64,000 nt of DNA from Cheiracanthium punctorium. Lineage: Eukaryota > Arthropoda > Arachnida > Araneae > Cheiracanthiidae. Below the pieces are notes generated by a model that saw nothing but the letters and a program-made list of their open reading frames with translations, had not been told where the DNA came from and did no database searches. Shown in pieces: positions 12,390 through 24,164 of the stretch (the first letter of the stretch is position 1; each line of letters begins with the position of its first letter). The stretch is taken from assembly GCA_038373885.1 (NCBI GenBank), contig JAWZYV010016944.1, positions 1,860,001 through 1,924,000 of the forward strand, given 5' to 3'. The translations under genes were made by a program, and so were the position numbers.

Positions 12390-12601
12390 CACCCTCCAAA
12401 AAAAGTATTCGAGCAAGAGAGAAATTTCCTATTTTAGATTTGCAAATAATAATTGAGTTTTTGAAAAATGCACAACTTGATAGAAATATGCAAAGTCATA
12501 TTTATACATAGCCTAGTTCATATTCTATGATAAATAATTTTTAATATACGAAACCAACGTAGGAAATTTCTCTCTTGCTCGAATACTTTTTTTGGAGGGT
12601 G
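12390..12601. mobile_element. Tc1/mariner-like MITE with 42 bp perfect TIRs
   Basis: Flanking TA dinucleotides (12388-12389, 12602-12603) bound a 212 bp element. Its ends are identical inverted copies for 42 bases, beginning CACCCTCCAAAAAAAGTATT. The interior has no transposase. Diverged relatives lie at 3802-4002, and a lone left end starts at about 22993. Perfect TIRs suggest recent activity. Confidence 0.8.
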
Positions 12602-13040
12602 TACAGCAACTGGTCAGATAACTCTTCATCCTATTTTACAAGCCGAAAAAGTACAAAAGTACAAGTACAATGCTGCTCCTTCAAATAAACAGCAAAATTG
12701 TACAAACACTCATTAAGCGTAAAAAAATATTACCTGCATCAATTATTTCTAAAAAAAAAGAAAGAAATACTACAATGTTAAAGAAGGAAAATAAGAATGT
12801 AAACAAATCCTCACTTACAATTTATAAATTCACAGTGCAAAATAATAGCAACACACAGTTCGCAAAACTTAAAAGAAGCCACAAGTTTCACATTATGTCA
12901 CATATGACATGCCATCACAAAAGTAACTTATTGCTTACATTGGAAACTGATTCATGTTTAGCCAGCTGCCAAAGAATTGTACAGTTTTTAAAATAATAGA
13001 CAGTTTAAGAGGCATTGTACGGGCAAATCAGGTTGTGGGT
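12602..13040. other. Noncoding stretch with a 108-codon open frame
   Basis: An open frame at 12670-12996 is rich in Lys, Asn, Thr and Ser and shows no recognisable domain. Its composition matches the surrounding AT-rich DNA, so I do not call it a gene. Confidence 0.4.
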
Positions 13041-14570
13041 TTCCATCACCATCTCAGAATTTCATGAATTTTGTTTCTTGTGTTGTCTTACGCAAGGAAA
13101 GGACAAATTTTAAATAATTTTGATTACCTCTTTTAGTTTTGGAGTTATTGGGGGGCGGGGGGTCAAAGTACCCCAGAGGAGTGAAGTAGAAATAATTTAG
13201 GGCCATATTTGCCACTTTAATGTCTCGACTGTGACAGGCTCTGAGGTGCTTCAGAGATTTTTTTCATTTTATCTGATAATATACCTTGAATATTAACATA
13301 TCAAATTCAAAATTCATTCGAAAATGGTCAGAGCCTCCAAATAGCCCCCCCCACACCTACAAATACCCCCAATTTCATAAAAAAGGACAGTTTTTAAGAA
13401 TGCTTTAAATCTTGACTCTGGCATGATGTAGAAATTTTTTTTATAATAATATATAATATATAAATATTAATATATAATATTTTTATAATAATATATAATA
13501 TATAAATAAAGTGAATACAATGTTAAAATTTTTTGGAGGCTCCCTCAAAATGTTCTAGAATTCTTTTGAACGTCCCTGAAAAGAAATATTTATGCTACGT
13601 GCATGAAAGGTAGTCTATAATACTCAGCAATAGTGTAGCTTTCTATCAGTGAAAAAAATATTTCGAATCGGTTCAGTAGTTACAGAAATCCCCGTACAGT
13701 GTAATGTAATTCTTATGAGTGCCCTGTAAAAGAAATATTTGTGATATATGGAGGATATATTTGGGGTACATGCGGGATAAGTTTAATTTTCAATATTGCT
13801 ACAGTCTATTAAACTTCTAAAAGTAACGCTGAAATGCCTCACGCGTATCAGTGGAATGTCCCAAATAGGGAGGTAGTTTTTTGGATTTTTATTGGAAACA
13901 GTTGTACCTTCAAAACATGTTTTTCCATAATATGAAAGTATTAGGTTGATACTACATCTCCATCCCAATAGTTTTCATGTACTGCCAATAGTACATGATA
14001 TAGCTGAAGCAAGTCGGCTTCAGCTATACCAATCCTTCGAAATTGCATAAATTAGCGTTAAGGACCATGTTTGGGGCTCCGCACCGATTTACCCTGCGGG
14101 GGGGGGGGGGGCTTCAAAAATTTTTAACATGGTATTCACTTTATATGAAGATGCATTACTGCACTGTGCAAAATTTTTTTTACATCATGTCAGAGTCAAG
14201 ATTTAAAGCATTCTTAAAGCATTCTCTTGCATTCTGTGTTTTTTTAATGAAATTCGGGATATTTTGGGGGCCCTTATTTAGGGGCTCTGACTACTTTCGA
14301 ATGAATTTTCAATTTGAGATGTCAATTTCCAAGGTATATTATCAGATAAAAAGAAAAAATTATCTGAAGCACCTCAGAGTCAGTCACAGTCGAGACAATA
14401 AAATTGGTAAAAATGGTCCTAAATTATTTCTACGTCATTCCTCTAGGGTACTCCGATCCCCCATAACTCCAAAACTAAAAGAGGTGAATGAAAAACATTT
14501 CAGATTTGTTCTTTCCTTGGATAAGACAACACAAGAAAAAAATTTCATGAAATTCTGAGATAATGATGGA
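13041..14570. repeat. 1.5 kb imperfect palindrome
   Basis: Left arm 13041-13441 and right arm 14170-14570 are inverted relatives over about 400 bp each. Example matches are ATCTCAGAATTTCATGAA against TTTCATGAAATTCTGAGAT, and TTGACTCTGGCATGATGTA against TACATCATGTCAGAGTCAA. Pairing continues inward (13512-13545 with 14103-14137) past an AT-rich insert at 13441-13510. The 171-codon frame at 14043-14558 lies in the right arm and has no recognisable domain. It is probably an old foldback or long-TIR transposon. Confidence 0.7.
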
Positions 14571-15448
14571 ATTTTTTTTCCCGCTTTCCTTTGCCAATGA
14601 AAATAAAAACTAATTTCTAAATCTTCAAAAATTAATAACATTGAATCAGAGCCCGATTAAAGGAAGGGTAGATGGGGGTTCCAGAACGACTGCTCTGGGA
14701 CCCAAATTATTAAACAGGAATATTATCTATGGTAGAAATGCACGTGCGTGATACATATGTGAACATATATGATCAATATATTAAAAAACTATATTATGGT
14801 GTGTGAATACACATGTACTGCATGAAATTTTTTTGGGTGAGGACAAACTTCAAAAATTTTTTCTAGATGGGAGCAAATTTCACACTTGTAACAATTTAGT
14901 TCCGATTTTGCTTAATAATGCACTTATTTTTACATCATAACACAATATGCTAAATCTCTAGGGCGAGGGGAGGGGAAGTGCCCTTTCATGCTCTCCCTTA
15001 TTTAAGGCCATGTGAATAGATACGCTTATATCAATATGAAAGGGACCCTCATGAGCGATGTCTACCCCATGCTTCATATTAACTTACGCTCTGCATGAAA
15101 TTTAAAATTTCTGTCTATAAAAAAAAAAAAAAAAACTGTTTTCATAAACTGATAATTTAGCATGTAAACAAAACATTTCAAATATTTGTTATAAAAAAGC
15201 AATACGTAGATAAATTAACTAATTAAAATGGATTGCATTGGCTTTACTAATTCATAATACCCAACATAAATGTTTGGGACATTTATAATTGCATCACACA
15301 ATAAATAATAGTTAACATTTTCACGGTTTTTCTTTATAAATTGATTCTATTTATAAAAAATTTATTGAGTTGAAAATTCATTTTATATCATCTCTATTTC
15401 AAAAGAAAGTCCTAATCAGTATACTTGCAGTGATGCATTTTGTTGCAC
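14571..15448. other. AT-rich noncoding stretch
   Basis: I see no gene, RNA or clear repeat apart from an A run at about 15119-15135. Confidence 0.5.
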
Positions 15449-15830
15449 GCACTGGCAGATTAATGCAATTTTGTGAGTGGGGGCGGTTAGTTGGAAGATT
15501 CAAATACACGTCAGGCCTCTCAATTGGTCCTCTTTTTTTAAAATTCCTACCTTCATCAAAGTTTTATTTATATATCCTAGTATTTTAATGGTTTGATAGA
15601 CGAAACCTTAACATCTAAAAGAGCATTTAACAACTGTTGAAGAAGCAGAACATTTTACTCTATTATTTATAGAGGTAGGAATTTTAAAAAACGAGGATAA
15701 ATTGAGAGGCCTGACACGTCCATTTTATGGAAGTGCTCTTCATGGTTCTCTTCATTATATAGGACCTTATCATTAATTTCTTTTTTCTCGGGGGGGAGGG
15801 GGAAATGGGTGCGCCCCCCTAATTCGTCAT
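15449..15830. repeat. Inverted-repeat element (about 380 bp)
   Basis: GTCAGGCCTCTCAATTGG and TTTTAAAATTCCTACCT (15512-15555) pair inverted with AGGTAGGAATTTTAAAA and AATTGAGAGGCCTGAC (15670-15717). G-rich segments near both outer ends (about 15478 and 15790) suggest the termini of a MITE. Exact ends and family are unresolved. Confidence 0.5.
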
Positions 15831-16691
15831 TGCTTTCAAGTTTAATGAAAAATAACTATAAAAAATCGAACTTATAATAATGTACTGTACCTTCTTACAC
15901 ACCAATCACCTAATATTAGCCATAAACTTAAATGAGAACATGAAATCAAACATGAACTACAACAATAAACAAATATCTAAACCAAAAATTAAAAACGAAA
16001 CGCAACAATTGGCAAATTGATATATAGTCCGGGTTTTATTTCTAAATTACGAACAACCCTGTTTAACAGACTGACAACAAAAAACTATTTTAAAAGATGT
16101 TCAACAGAGCGCAATTGACCATTCAGTTGAATTCTATTAAGCACTTTTTATGAAGAAAATAAATAAACATTATTTTTCAGCATTTATTCGATGCTTGTTT
16201 ACGCTCTAAGCCTAATGGTAAACAGCTCGGGAAAGCTATCAAGGTATCACTTATCGAAAAATTCTACTAGAAACCATCTATTGGACAGGAAGAAAAAAAT
16301 ATTTATTTAACATCATAAACACGCATATGCACTTTTATAAACTGACCAAACTGCCACAAATACATACGAAGCTTTTGAAAGCGAGCTTCAGCAACGAACT
16401 TATCCTATGGAACAACCGATGGCCACAAATAATGCCGATGTCCTTTTTCTGGGTCATTTATAAAATAAAAGTTTTGCTAGCTGCTGTTGTGACTTTTCCC
16501 ATCAAAATCTACAAGATATAATTTTTCCTCTGGTATAAAAACATTTTTCAATTATTTTTTTGTCAGGAACGTAATGCAGAACAAAACAATTAAATTGGCA
16601 GGTTAACGTTGTTTTACCTACGCCAGCTGATTCAAAGGTCTTCTTCTCCAGATGAAAATGCCCCATTGCTTACTACAAGATGCTACTAGCT
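15831..16691. other. AT-rich noncoding stretch
   Basis: No gene was recognised. A 64-codon open frame near 16327 shows no domain. Confidence 0.45.
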
Positions 16692-16926
16692 TAAGGTGAC
16701 CAGATTTTTGAACAGTTTTGTTGTCAGAATCGGGGACATGTCCCCGATTCCGACAACAAAACTGAGTACATTTCTAATCAATGCAATAATTAACAGTAAT
16801 TTAATTAAAAAAACAATGCAATAATTAAAAAATGTCCCCAGTTCCTGTTTTACATTTTGGGGACAATTTGAAAAACACCCTGAAAATGGGGACTGTCCCC
16901 GGAAAAGGGGACGTTTGGTCACCTTA
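16692..16926. mobile_element. AAGGTGACCA MITE, copy 1
   Basis: It starts TAAGGTGACCAGATTTTT and ends GTTTGGTCACCTTA. Internal GGGGACATGTCCCC and GGGGACTGTCCCC words make it strongly palindromic. The 235 bp element has no coding capacity. A second copy is at 21096-21246, and decayed pieces lie around 22603-22735 and 23290-23360. Confidence 0.7.
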
Positions 16927-17440
16927 TATTAGCTGTAGGTTAAGTAGCCCGTTTACATGGGAAAATGGAAAGTCCCGGGTAAAAGCAGAGTATAGGGTAA
17001 AACTCGCAATGCATCATGGGAAAGTGGGGTTGACTCTGCATTAACCCTCCTTTCGATCAGGAATCTTTCTACCCCGCATTTTTCCCCCTAAGTAGGGGAA
17101 GCGGGGTAGAAAGCAGTGTAAGTCCCGGGCACGGAGTTACAGATAAGGAGAACAAACGCCATGTTATCAAAATAGCCCAGCTTCAGTTAAGGTTGGGGAT
17201 GGATTGATGAGGAGATTATCTGGTGCTGCCATCTAGCGGCAATAGTTGCAAACAATAGTCAAGAGAACTTTCCATAAATTAGGAGTCGATCTATCGATTT
17301 TATTAATGATTTATATTTCGAAATTGAAGAAATATAATAACGCTTTTAAAAACAAATAATCAGAGTTATGTATGCATATTTAAATAGATTTTATAGTAAT
17401 CCTCAAAGTTTCTTTCCTCAAATACGCAAGTTTTTGTAGC

Positions 17441-18967
17441 CCCAGACAGCACAGCAAACTTGCAGCAAGCTTGATTTATCGAGTCAATAAGCTTGAAAAT
17501 TCCAAGCGTGTAAGCTTGATGCAAGCTTGAATCAAGTGTTCTAGTTTACACTTGACAAGCTTGCATTCAGCTTGACATTTCAAGCTTAAAAAATTTTCCA
17601 AAAAAAAATTTTCTAAATACACGGGGCGCCCGCTCGTGAACGCGCCCCACATACTTTATTTTTCCGCGCATTTTCCCCCTCTATGCTCAAATTTTAAGTT
17701 GTTTTAATCCGTTTCCATTGAGTGTCCGTGGCTAGAATAGAACCCGGGACCTTTCGGTTTGTAGCCGAGCGCGTTATCCATTCAGCTACCAAGCTTCGAC
17801 AGCGTTGTGACTAAAGTTTGAAGTGAATTATTAAGCGGTTTTCTGGCCAGATTGATAAGTGGGCGATATGTTATTTGTTTTTTTCATTTTTCCATGGGAT
17901 GCATGAAAATTAAAACAATAATCAATTTCGTAGTATAATTGTATTTTATTTTGAAGAATTTCCATATTTGGAAATATAGAATGGGTTTACTTACTTAACA
18001 CAAATTTTGTGTTAAGTAATCTGAAATCAAAGAAACAGATAGTTAAACGTTACTTCGAAATGCTATATCACAGTTGCTAACATAGCATGTATGGTATACA
18101 AACACTTTAGTCATTTTTGTAAATATTTCTTATAATAACAAATAATTGAAAAATTTTGCTATTTTTTAACGCTAAAAATTCTCTTTACAAATGTGGTTAG
18201 TTATATTCGTACATATTAGTATGCTATATCGATATAGAGCATTTCGAAGAATTAAAAAATAAGTTTAAATTAATTTATTCAAATGTAAATTTGAAATATT
18301 TTCATTGTTCATACTTTATAATTAAAAAAATTATTTAACTTCTTAATTTTTTTTTTATCCTTTGTAATTTTATTTTAAAACTACAAAAGTGTAAGATGTA
18401 AGATTTTTGGGCCCTAAAATCTGTAGGCCCTGGGCAGTTGCCCCGTTTGCCTTGCCGGTAATATGGCACTAGTAATAAAATAGACACATCTTTTACGAAC
18501 TTTCAGCAAATTTGAGGACGCTAGACAATTAATGTTCATTCTTGGCCGAATGTACTGCCAGGTATTTTTAATATTCGGCTTCTGCCAATTATCCGTCACA
18601 TTGGCCGGATGCTGTATGTTTGCCGGATATCCATGGCATTCCTAATTTAAATGGAGTCCGATTAATGAGTATTGTATTGAAGGGCCCGTGTTCAGGTCTA
18701 TCGCGCGCCATCGATCTAACGGGCAACCCTCAAACCAGTTGAGTGATGGAATAAAATTATTACGAACTTTTTCGGCGAGATATCAATTTTCAGAATTAAA
18801 ATATATTAAGATAAAAAAAATTTTAATAAAATTATTATTTTGGGGGTAAATGCTTTACGGGTCCTCCAAAACTCCGGGCGTGTGTACTGTGAGACCAGTA
18901 ATTCCCCGAAACGGTGAGCCTACGTAGAAGGAGGCCAAGTCAAGGTTCCTGCCTGAGACAGATACTA
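17441..18967. mobile_element. TIR element with AAGCTTG clusters, copy B (right end missing)
   Basis: It starts CCCAGACAGCACAGCAAACT directly after a target AGC (17438-17440). It follows copy C closely from its start to about 18538, with a deletion of about 150 bp, then diverges into unrelated sequence (18539-18967). No right terminus of its own is seen. Either copy C replaced its right part or the pair arose by partial duplication. Confidence 0.55.
17726..17795 (-). other. tRNA-like module in copy B
   Basis: On the minus strand the A box is TAGCTGAATGG (17778-17788). A stem TCGG/CCGA closes a seven-base loop CTACAAA (predicted anticodon ACA). A B-box-like GGGTTCTATTC follows. The box has a changed base (GGTTCTA rather than GGTTCGA), so promoter activity is doubtful. 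Confidence 0.5.
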
Positions 18968-20475
18968 CCCAGACAGCACAGCAAACTTGGAGCAAGCTTG
19001 ATTTATCAAGTCAATAAGCTTGAATTAAGCTTGAAAATTCCAGTCGTGTAAGCTTGATGCAAGCTTGAATCAAGTGTTCTAGTTTACACTTGTCCAGCTT
19101 GCATTAAGCTTGACATTTCAAGCTTGAATGAAGCTTGACATTTCAAGCTTAAAAATTTTTCCCCAAAAAAAAATTTCTAAATACACGGGGCGCCCGCGCC
19201 CCACATACTTCATTTTTCCGCGCATTTTCTCCCTCTATGCTGTAATTTTAAGTTATTGTAATCTGTTTCCATCGAGTGTCCGTGGCTAGAATAGAACCCG
19301 GGACCTTTCGATTCGTAGCCGAGCGCGTTATCCTTTCAGCCACCGGAGCCTTGTGCAGCTATGACTAAAGTTTGAAGTGAATTATTAAGCGGTTTTCTGG
19401 CCAGATTGATAAGTGGGCGATATGTTATTTGTTTGTTTTTTATTTTTCCATGGGATGCATCAAAATTAAAATTATTTTATGTGTGATTTAGAGACTCTAC
19501 TAATAGGGAAATAAACATAATATAAACTTAAGAGCAGCACATGTTTTAAAACTTTCGCAACACTCATGAGCAATACTGCCGCTGGCCAAAATCGAGACAA
19601 ACGACTGATTTTGAAATCAATTTCGTAGTATAATTGTATTTTATTTTGAATAATTTCCATATTTGGAAATATAGAATGGGTTTACTTACTTAACACTTGT
19701 GTTAAGTAATCTGAAATCAAAGAAATCATTAATCAAAGATCTTCATCTGAAATCAAAGATAGTTAAACGTTACTTCGAAATGCTGTATCACAGTTGCTAA
19801 CATAACATGTATGGTATACAAACACTTTAGTCATTTTTGTAAATATTTCTTATAATAACAAATAATTGAAAAATTTTGCTATTTTTTAACGCTAAAAATT
19901 CTCTTTACAAATGTGGTTAGTTATATTCGTACATATTGGTATGCTATATCGATATAGAGCATTTCGAAGAATTAAAAATAAGTTTAAATTAATTTATTCA
20001 AATGTAAATTTGAAATATTTTCATTGTTCATACTTTATAATTAAAAAAATTATTTAACTTCTTAATTTTTTTTTATCCTTTGTAATTTTATTTTAAAACT
20101 ACAAAAGTGTAAGATGTAAGATTTTTGGGCCCTAAAATCTGTAGGCCCTGGGCAGTTGCCCCGTTTGCCTTGCCGGTAATATGGCACTAGTAATAAAATA
20201 GACACATCTGTTACGAACTTTCAGCAAATTTGAGGACGCTAGACAATTAATGTCCATTCTCTTTCACAGATGGCGCCATCAACGCTCCTTTAAAAATGAA
20301 AAATCAAGGGAGTAGCAATTGCCAAGCTTAAATCTAGCTGTATTTAAGCTTGACAATTCAACTTGACTCCTGCAAGCTTGCTGCCAGCTTAGAATGAGTT
20401 GAACTGTCAAGCTTGCATTAATGCGTCAAATTCAAAGAAATGTCAAGCTTGATTTAAGTTTATGTGCTGTCGGGG
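18968..20475. mobile_element. TIR element with AAGCTTG clusters, copy C (complete)
   Basis: Left TIR CCCAGACAGCACA and right TIR (inverted) CCCCGACAGCACA bound a 1,508 bp element. It has dense AAGCTTG words within about 200 bp of each end, an internal tRNA-like module and no transposase frame. The right flank begins AGC (20476-20478), matching the AGC left of copy B. So the B+C block behaves as one insertion with a 3 bp duplication in the foldback arm. Confidence 0.7.
19280..19352 (-). other. tRNA-like module in copy C
   Basis: On the minus strand it reads as a D-arm GGTGGCTGAAAGGATAACGC, then a seven-base loop CTACGAA (predicted anticodon ACG), then GGGTTCTATTC. The body recalls an arginine-type tRNA (inference). 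It occupies the same place in the element as the modules in copies A and B, with homologous flanks. Confidence 0.5.
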
Positions 20476-21095
20476 AGCTATTTAAACTGCATTTTTAAAG
20501 TTAATAAATATTTTTTTTCTTTTAGTGCTTTATTACACCTCACCACCAACTTTTTTTTTGATTCTAAGAGAAGTTGATAGCTTTATTTTACCTGTTATAT
20601 TATTTAAAGAAGAGGTTATAAAAAATGAGAAGTTTTGTTTTCTTATATTTCATGATAATAGCACAAGTAACAGAAATATAATGCTGTTAATATTTTTACG
20701 GCTTGAGTACTTTGAGAATATTTTTCCTATATTACCTAGTGCCACAAAAAAGTTGGTGCTGAGGTGTAAAGAAGCACTAAAAGAAAAAAAACTATAAATC
20801 TTAAAAATGCAGTTCAAATAGCAACAAAAACCTTGAGAATTACCACAAAAACTATTTAAATATGCATACCGAACTTTGATTATTTATTTTTAAAAGCGTT
20901 ATTATATTTTATCAATTTCGCAATACAAATAAATAATTAATAAAATTGATATATCGCCTCCTAATTTATGGAAAAAGTTATTTTGACAACTATTGCCGAT
21001 AGATGGAAGCAACAGATAATCTCCTACTCAATCCATCTCATGCCCATCCATGGTTCCGGGATTTACTCCGTATTTTTGCACATGTAAACGGGCCC

Positions 21096-21246
21096 AAGGT
21101 GACCAAAGTCCCCAATTTTAGGACGTTTTTCAAATTGCCCCCAAACTATAAATAGGAATTGGGGATAATTTTGAATTATTGCATTGTTTTTTAATTAAAA
21201 TTGGGGGCATGTCCCCGATTCAATGTTAAAAAATCTGGTCACCTTA
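21096..21246. mobile_element. AAGGTGACCA MITE, copy 2
   Basis: AAGGTGACCAAAGTCCCC at the left and AAAATCTGGTCACCTTA at the right bound a 151 bp palindromic, noncoding element. It abuts the right end of the foldback element, as copy 1 nearly abuts the left end. Confidence 0.65.
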
Positions 21247-22602
21247 CTCGGGGCCATCGCTAAGCAACGGGCCTGCTTATGAGTTGCCATCGCTAAAAAT
21301 GAGTTTATCATTCAGGCCTGTTTTCCAGTCACAGTATTCTATTTTATTATTCTATGTATTATAAATGTTATATTATTTTATTATTTTAAAACAATTTTTT
21401 TATACTTTTTTTCGTACTAAAGAACTTTAGATGTAGGTAATCGATTTGTGAATCTTGCGCCATTTTCTTTCACGAAAATTTATCCTAAAATTCGAACATT
21501 TTGCTCTGAAAGTAAAGGTAAGTGAACGCTTATAATGTATTTAGAAATTCAAAAAATATGTATGTAAATCATGTTTAGTGAATAATTACTCATGTGTTAT
21601 TTATAAATAAATTATTTTAATCAGAAATCGTATTACTTGAGTAGTTTTTATTCTTGTAAATAAGCATGACGTTGTGATACTATTTAGACAATTTAATTTT
21701 GCCAGTTGAAAATGTTATTTACCAGTTATATATGCCTTGATTATGTGATTAAGACTTACATCTGGTACAGTGTAGAAATACAGTAAATTATAAATTATTG
21801 ATTTTTGCCCGTTTATACAGAAGCTTCGAATGTAGTTAATATTTTCTACAAGCGTATTACGCTTGCTCAATTCCTAAGTTCGATTGAGAAAGCGACAAAA
21901 GAATAATATATACTACATGAAATGTCTATTAAAGAATAATTAATTTAGGGATCGCGCTATAGAGCGTATTTTATCAATTTTCTCCAATATACAGGATATC
22001 CCGAAAACACTGAAATGCGCTTTAATACATCATTTGTTAAAGATTAATCTTGAATTGTTCAAAATAGCGTAGGAAATACGACTACGTTCATTAAATATTC
22101 ATTATAAAAATGTCTTTCTCATTTGTGTATTTAGTTATTTTAAAGTATATTAAATATCCACTTGTGAAACTAAAATAAGCAATCGTGAATCATGAAAGTA
22201 AGCGCTACTTTGTTTTTCCTTCAAATTATATGCATCTATTTTCTTTATGTAAATATGTATCATAGCAAACAAATTAATCACGAGTTCGTACTTGAATTAG
22301 TAACACAATTACTACTTAAAACTACTTTAAATAACGTTTAAAAGCACTGGGAAGCTTAAGAAATGCCTGATGTATACGTGAAGACTCGAGCATCCGTAGG
22401 CCTCTTTGGATGGCTCATCGAAATACACGCACAGACCCGTTACTAATTGCGAAGGCCCCGCCTTACTGTAAGGTACCGGGCCTGCTTGTGCGTGCACTTC
22501 GAAAGAGGCCTACCGACGTTTCCTCATTGGTTAGATAACGTATTAAGTGCTGGAACCAATTAAGGACCAATAAGTGAGCAACCGTCTTTGGATGACTCAG
22601 GG
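21247..22602. other. AT-rich noncoding stretch with small hairpin
   Basis: No gene was recognised. GTAGGCCTCTTTGG at about 22396 and CGAAAGAGGCCTACCG at about 22500 form an inverted pair. TACCGGGCCTGCTT (about 22473) is the inverse of AAGCAGGCCCGGTA (about 23781), hinting at a 1.3 kb element bounded by these ends. Confidence 0.4.
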
Positions 22603-23362
22603 CTAAGGCGACCATATTTCTTAACAGTATTTTGGGGACAAATGAGGCATTGTCCTGGAATCCAAGGAAAACTTGGGACACTAGAGAATATTTTTGAGGA
22701 CTTATTCGAGGACACAACATATTACCATGAATACCCATACTGACTGACTTTGATACTTAGAAATGAACTCTAATAGTTCTTTATATCAATTGTGTATTCT
22801 TATTTCTAATAAATTAATGGAAGTATTTCATTCATTTATAAATATTTATTTAAACCAGAAATATGAAAGGAACATAATGTTGAAATATTGCAATTTATTC
22901 AAAATTTAACTCTTGGAATAGTATTTGTACTTTTCAGAAGACTTGCTTTTTACATTGGATCATTTTGTGATAATTTTTCATGAAACATTGTACACCCTCT
23001 AAAAAAAGTATTCGAGTGCAAGAAAATTTCCGTACGTCAATTTAATATTTAAAGCATGGTTCTTCATGAAAAGTGATTAATCATTAACAAAACTGAAATG
23101 GGAATTTTGGCTCATAGTCGGATACTTTATTGAATGTCTGTACACGCTACGCATGACAACAAACGCTTTCAGAGATCGAATTTCATTGTTTCTTTGAGTA
23201 GATGGCGCTTTCAATTGGTTTATTTTTCTTATTTCTTCAGTTTTTTCTGAGAGAAATAAAATAAACGGAAACTTTCAGGGAAAAAAGTACAAATCTTTAA
23301 ATTTGGGGACAAAGTATTTTTGGGGACAAAATGAAAAAAAGATCTATATTTGGGGACTGTCC
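22603..23362. repeat. Decayed MITE pieces
   Basis: TAAGGCGACCATATTT (22609) and repeated TTTGGGGACAAA words (22630, 23300-23350) are decayed relatives of the AAGGTGACCA MITE. A lone left end of the 12390 MITE family starts at about 22993. No gene is present. Confidence 0.45.
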
Positions 23363-23755
23363 TCGAATGGACGATATCGATATGACGTCATTTTCCACCA
23401 ACACGTGACCTTTCGGCTGTGTTGATGAGTGGCCCTGTAATCTGATTGGCTGAAGTGTATATTTTCCATCCACACGTGGCTGAAATAGCCTCGTCTCAGT
23501 ATAAGTTTTAATATGTTAGCACTTTTTAATGGGAATCTTTGGAGAGATATCTTTTTGCAGTCATGTACAGGTTCCAGACAGTTATTGAAACATTCGTAGG
23601 CAGCACAATACAGAGGTATAATTATTATTTTTTTGATTTTGCGCTTATTACCAGGAGTCCAGCACATAAGCCTATGGAGAAATGGTTGTTTGTTTTCCAC
23701 CGTCACGTGACTTTTATAGCCTCGAACCCAAGGAGGCGATATCCTCCATTTCGAG
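23363..23755 (-). mobile_element. THAP-coding repeat module, copy 1
   Basis: This module of about 390 bp occurs three times (also 26252-26626 and 41496-41872). Its outer ends share ATGGAGGATATCG / ATGGACGATATCG. On the minus strand it can encode a segment with C-x4-C (CAAYEC), then KKISLQRFPLKSANILKL. That pattern resembles the start of a THAP DNA-binding domain, as used in P-element-type transposases. The expected C-x2-H half is not seen, so at most an N-terminal exon is present. Near the ends lie CACGTG E-boxes, a TGACGTCA palindrome and a TATAAAAG word. The function call is inference from motif layout. Confidence 0.5.
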
Positions 23756-23855
23756 GACGTATGTTCACCTGGAGTATATAAGCAGGCCCGGTAGAATCAC
23801 GATGGCCCGGTAGTTACGTACACCTAAGGCTGCATTGCTTACCTATCACCTAGGG

Positions 23856-24164
23856 CCCGTTCGAGAATTCACCGGTTGGTTATGCACTGGTGCTACCGGT
23901 TGCGGTCATTCTTCGGTTAAGTGACGTCACGGTTGTCAACCGGTTTCGGTCATCCTCACCACATCTAATTCCAAGCCAAGAAAACAAAAATAAACATTGG
24001 CAACACTACGCTAATAACCGGAATAACCCACCTCGCTAGCAGGGTCATTCTGGTTGCGCTCTGGTCACGCTGAGCAGACAACCGCTATATGACCGAAACG
24101 TTTTCGAACGCAGTTAATTCCAGAGCTCCGCCCAACGCTCCACCTTTTCAAACGCTCTGGTCGC
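23856..24164. repeat. CCGGT-rich dispersed repeat, copy 1
   Basis: The block begins CCCGTTCGAGAATTCACCGG, contains AAGTGACGTCACGG, and ends near TTTTCAAACGCTCTGGTCG. It is nearly identical to 25929-26223, about 2.1 kb downstream in the same orientation. It is GC-richer than its surroundings and noncoding. Palindromic ACCGGT words suggest a MITE. Confidence 0.65.

Larger units (their letters stand above)
16947..21093. mobile_element. Foldback element interrupted by nested TIR elements
   Basis: The outer ends are GCCCGTTTACATG and its inverted copy CATGTAAACGGGC. The inverted arms include GAGATTATCTG, CCATAAATTAGGAG and TTTAAACTGCATTTTTAA segments. The left arm is 16947-17440 plus 20479 to about 20560. 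The right arm is about 20745-21093. A loop of about 180 bp lies at 20565-20740. The left arm carries extra sequence bounded by AGTCCCGGG repeats (about 16971-17132). The nested elements at 17441-20475 split the left arm and left a duplicated AGC. No transposase is present. Confidence 0.7.

Noticed and set aside
12670..12996. 108-codon Lys/Asn-rich frame
   Set aside because: Composition mirrors the local base composition and no motif is present.
14043..14558. 171-codon open frame on the plus strand
   Set aside because: It lies in one arm of the 13041-14570 palindrome, has no recognisable domain and has ordinary AT-rich composition.
20525..20797. 90-codon frame in the foldback loop
   Set aside because: It spans the inverted stem and loop of the foldback element; the two ends are inverted copies of each other.
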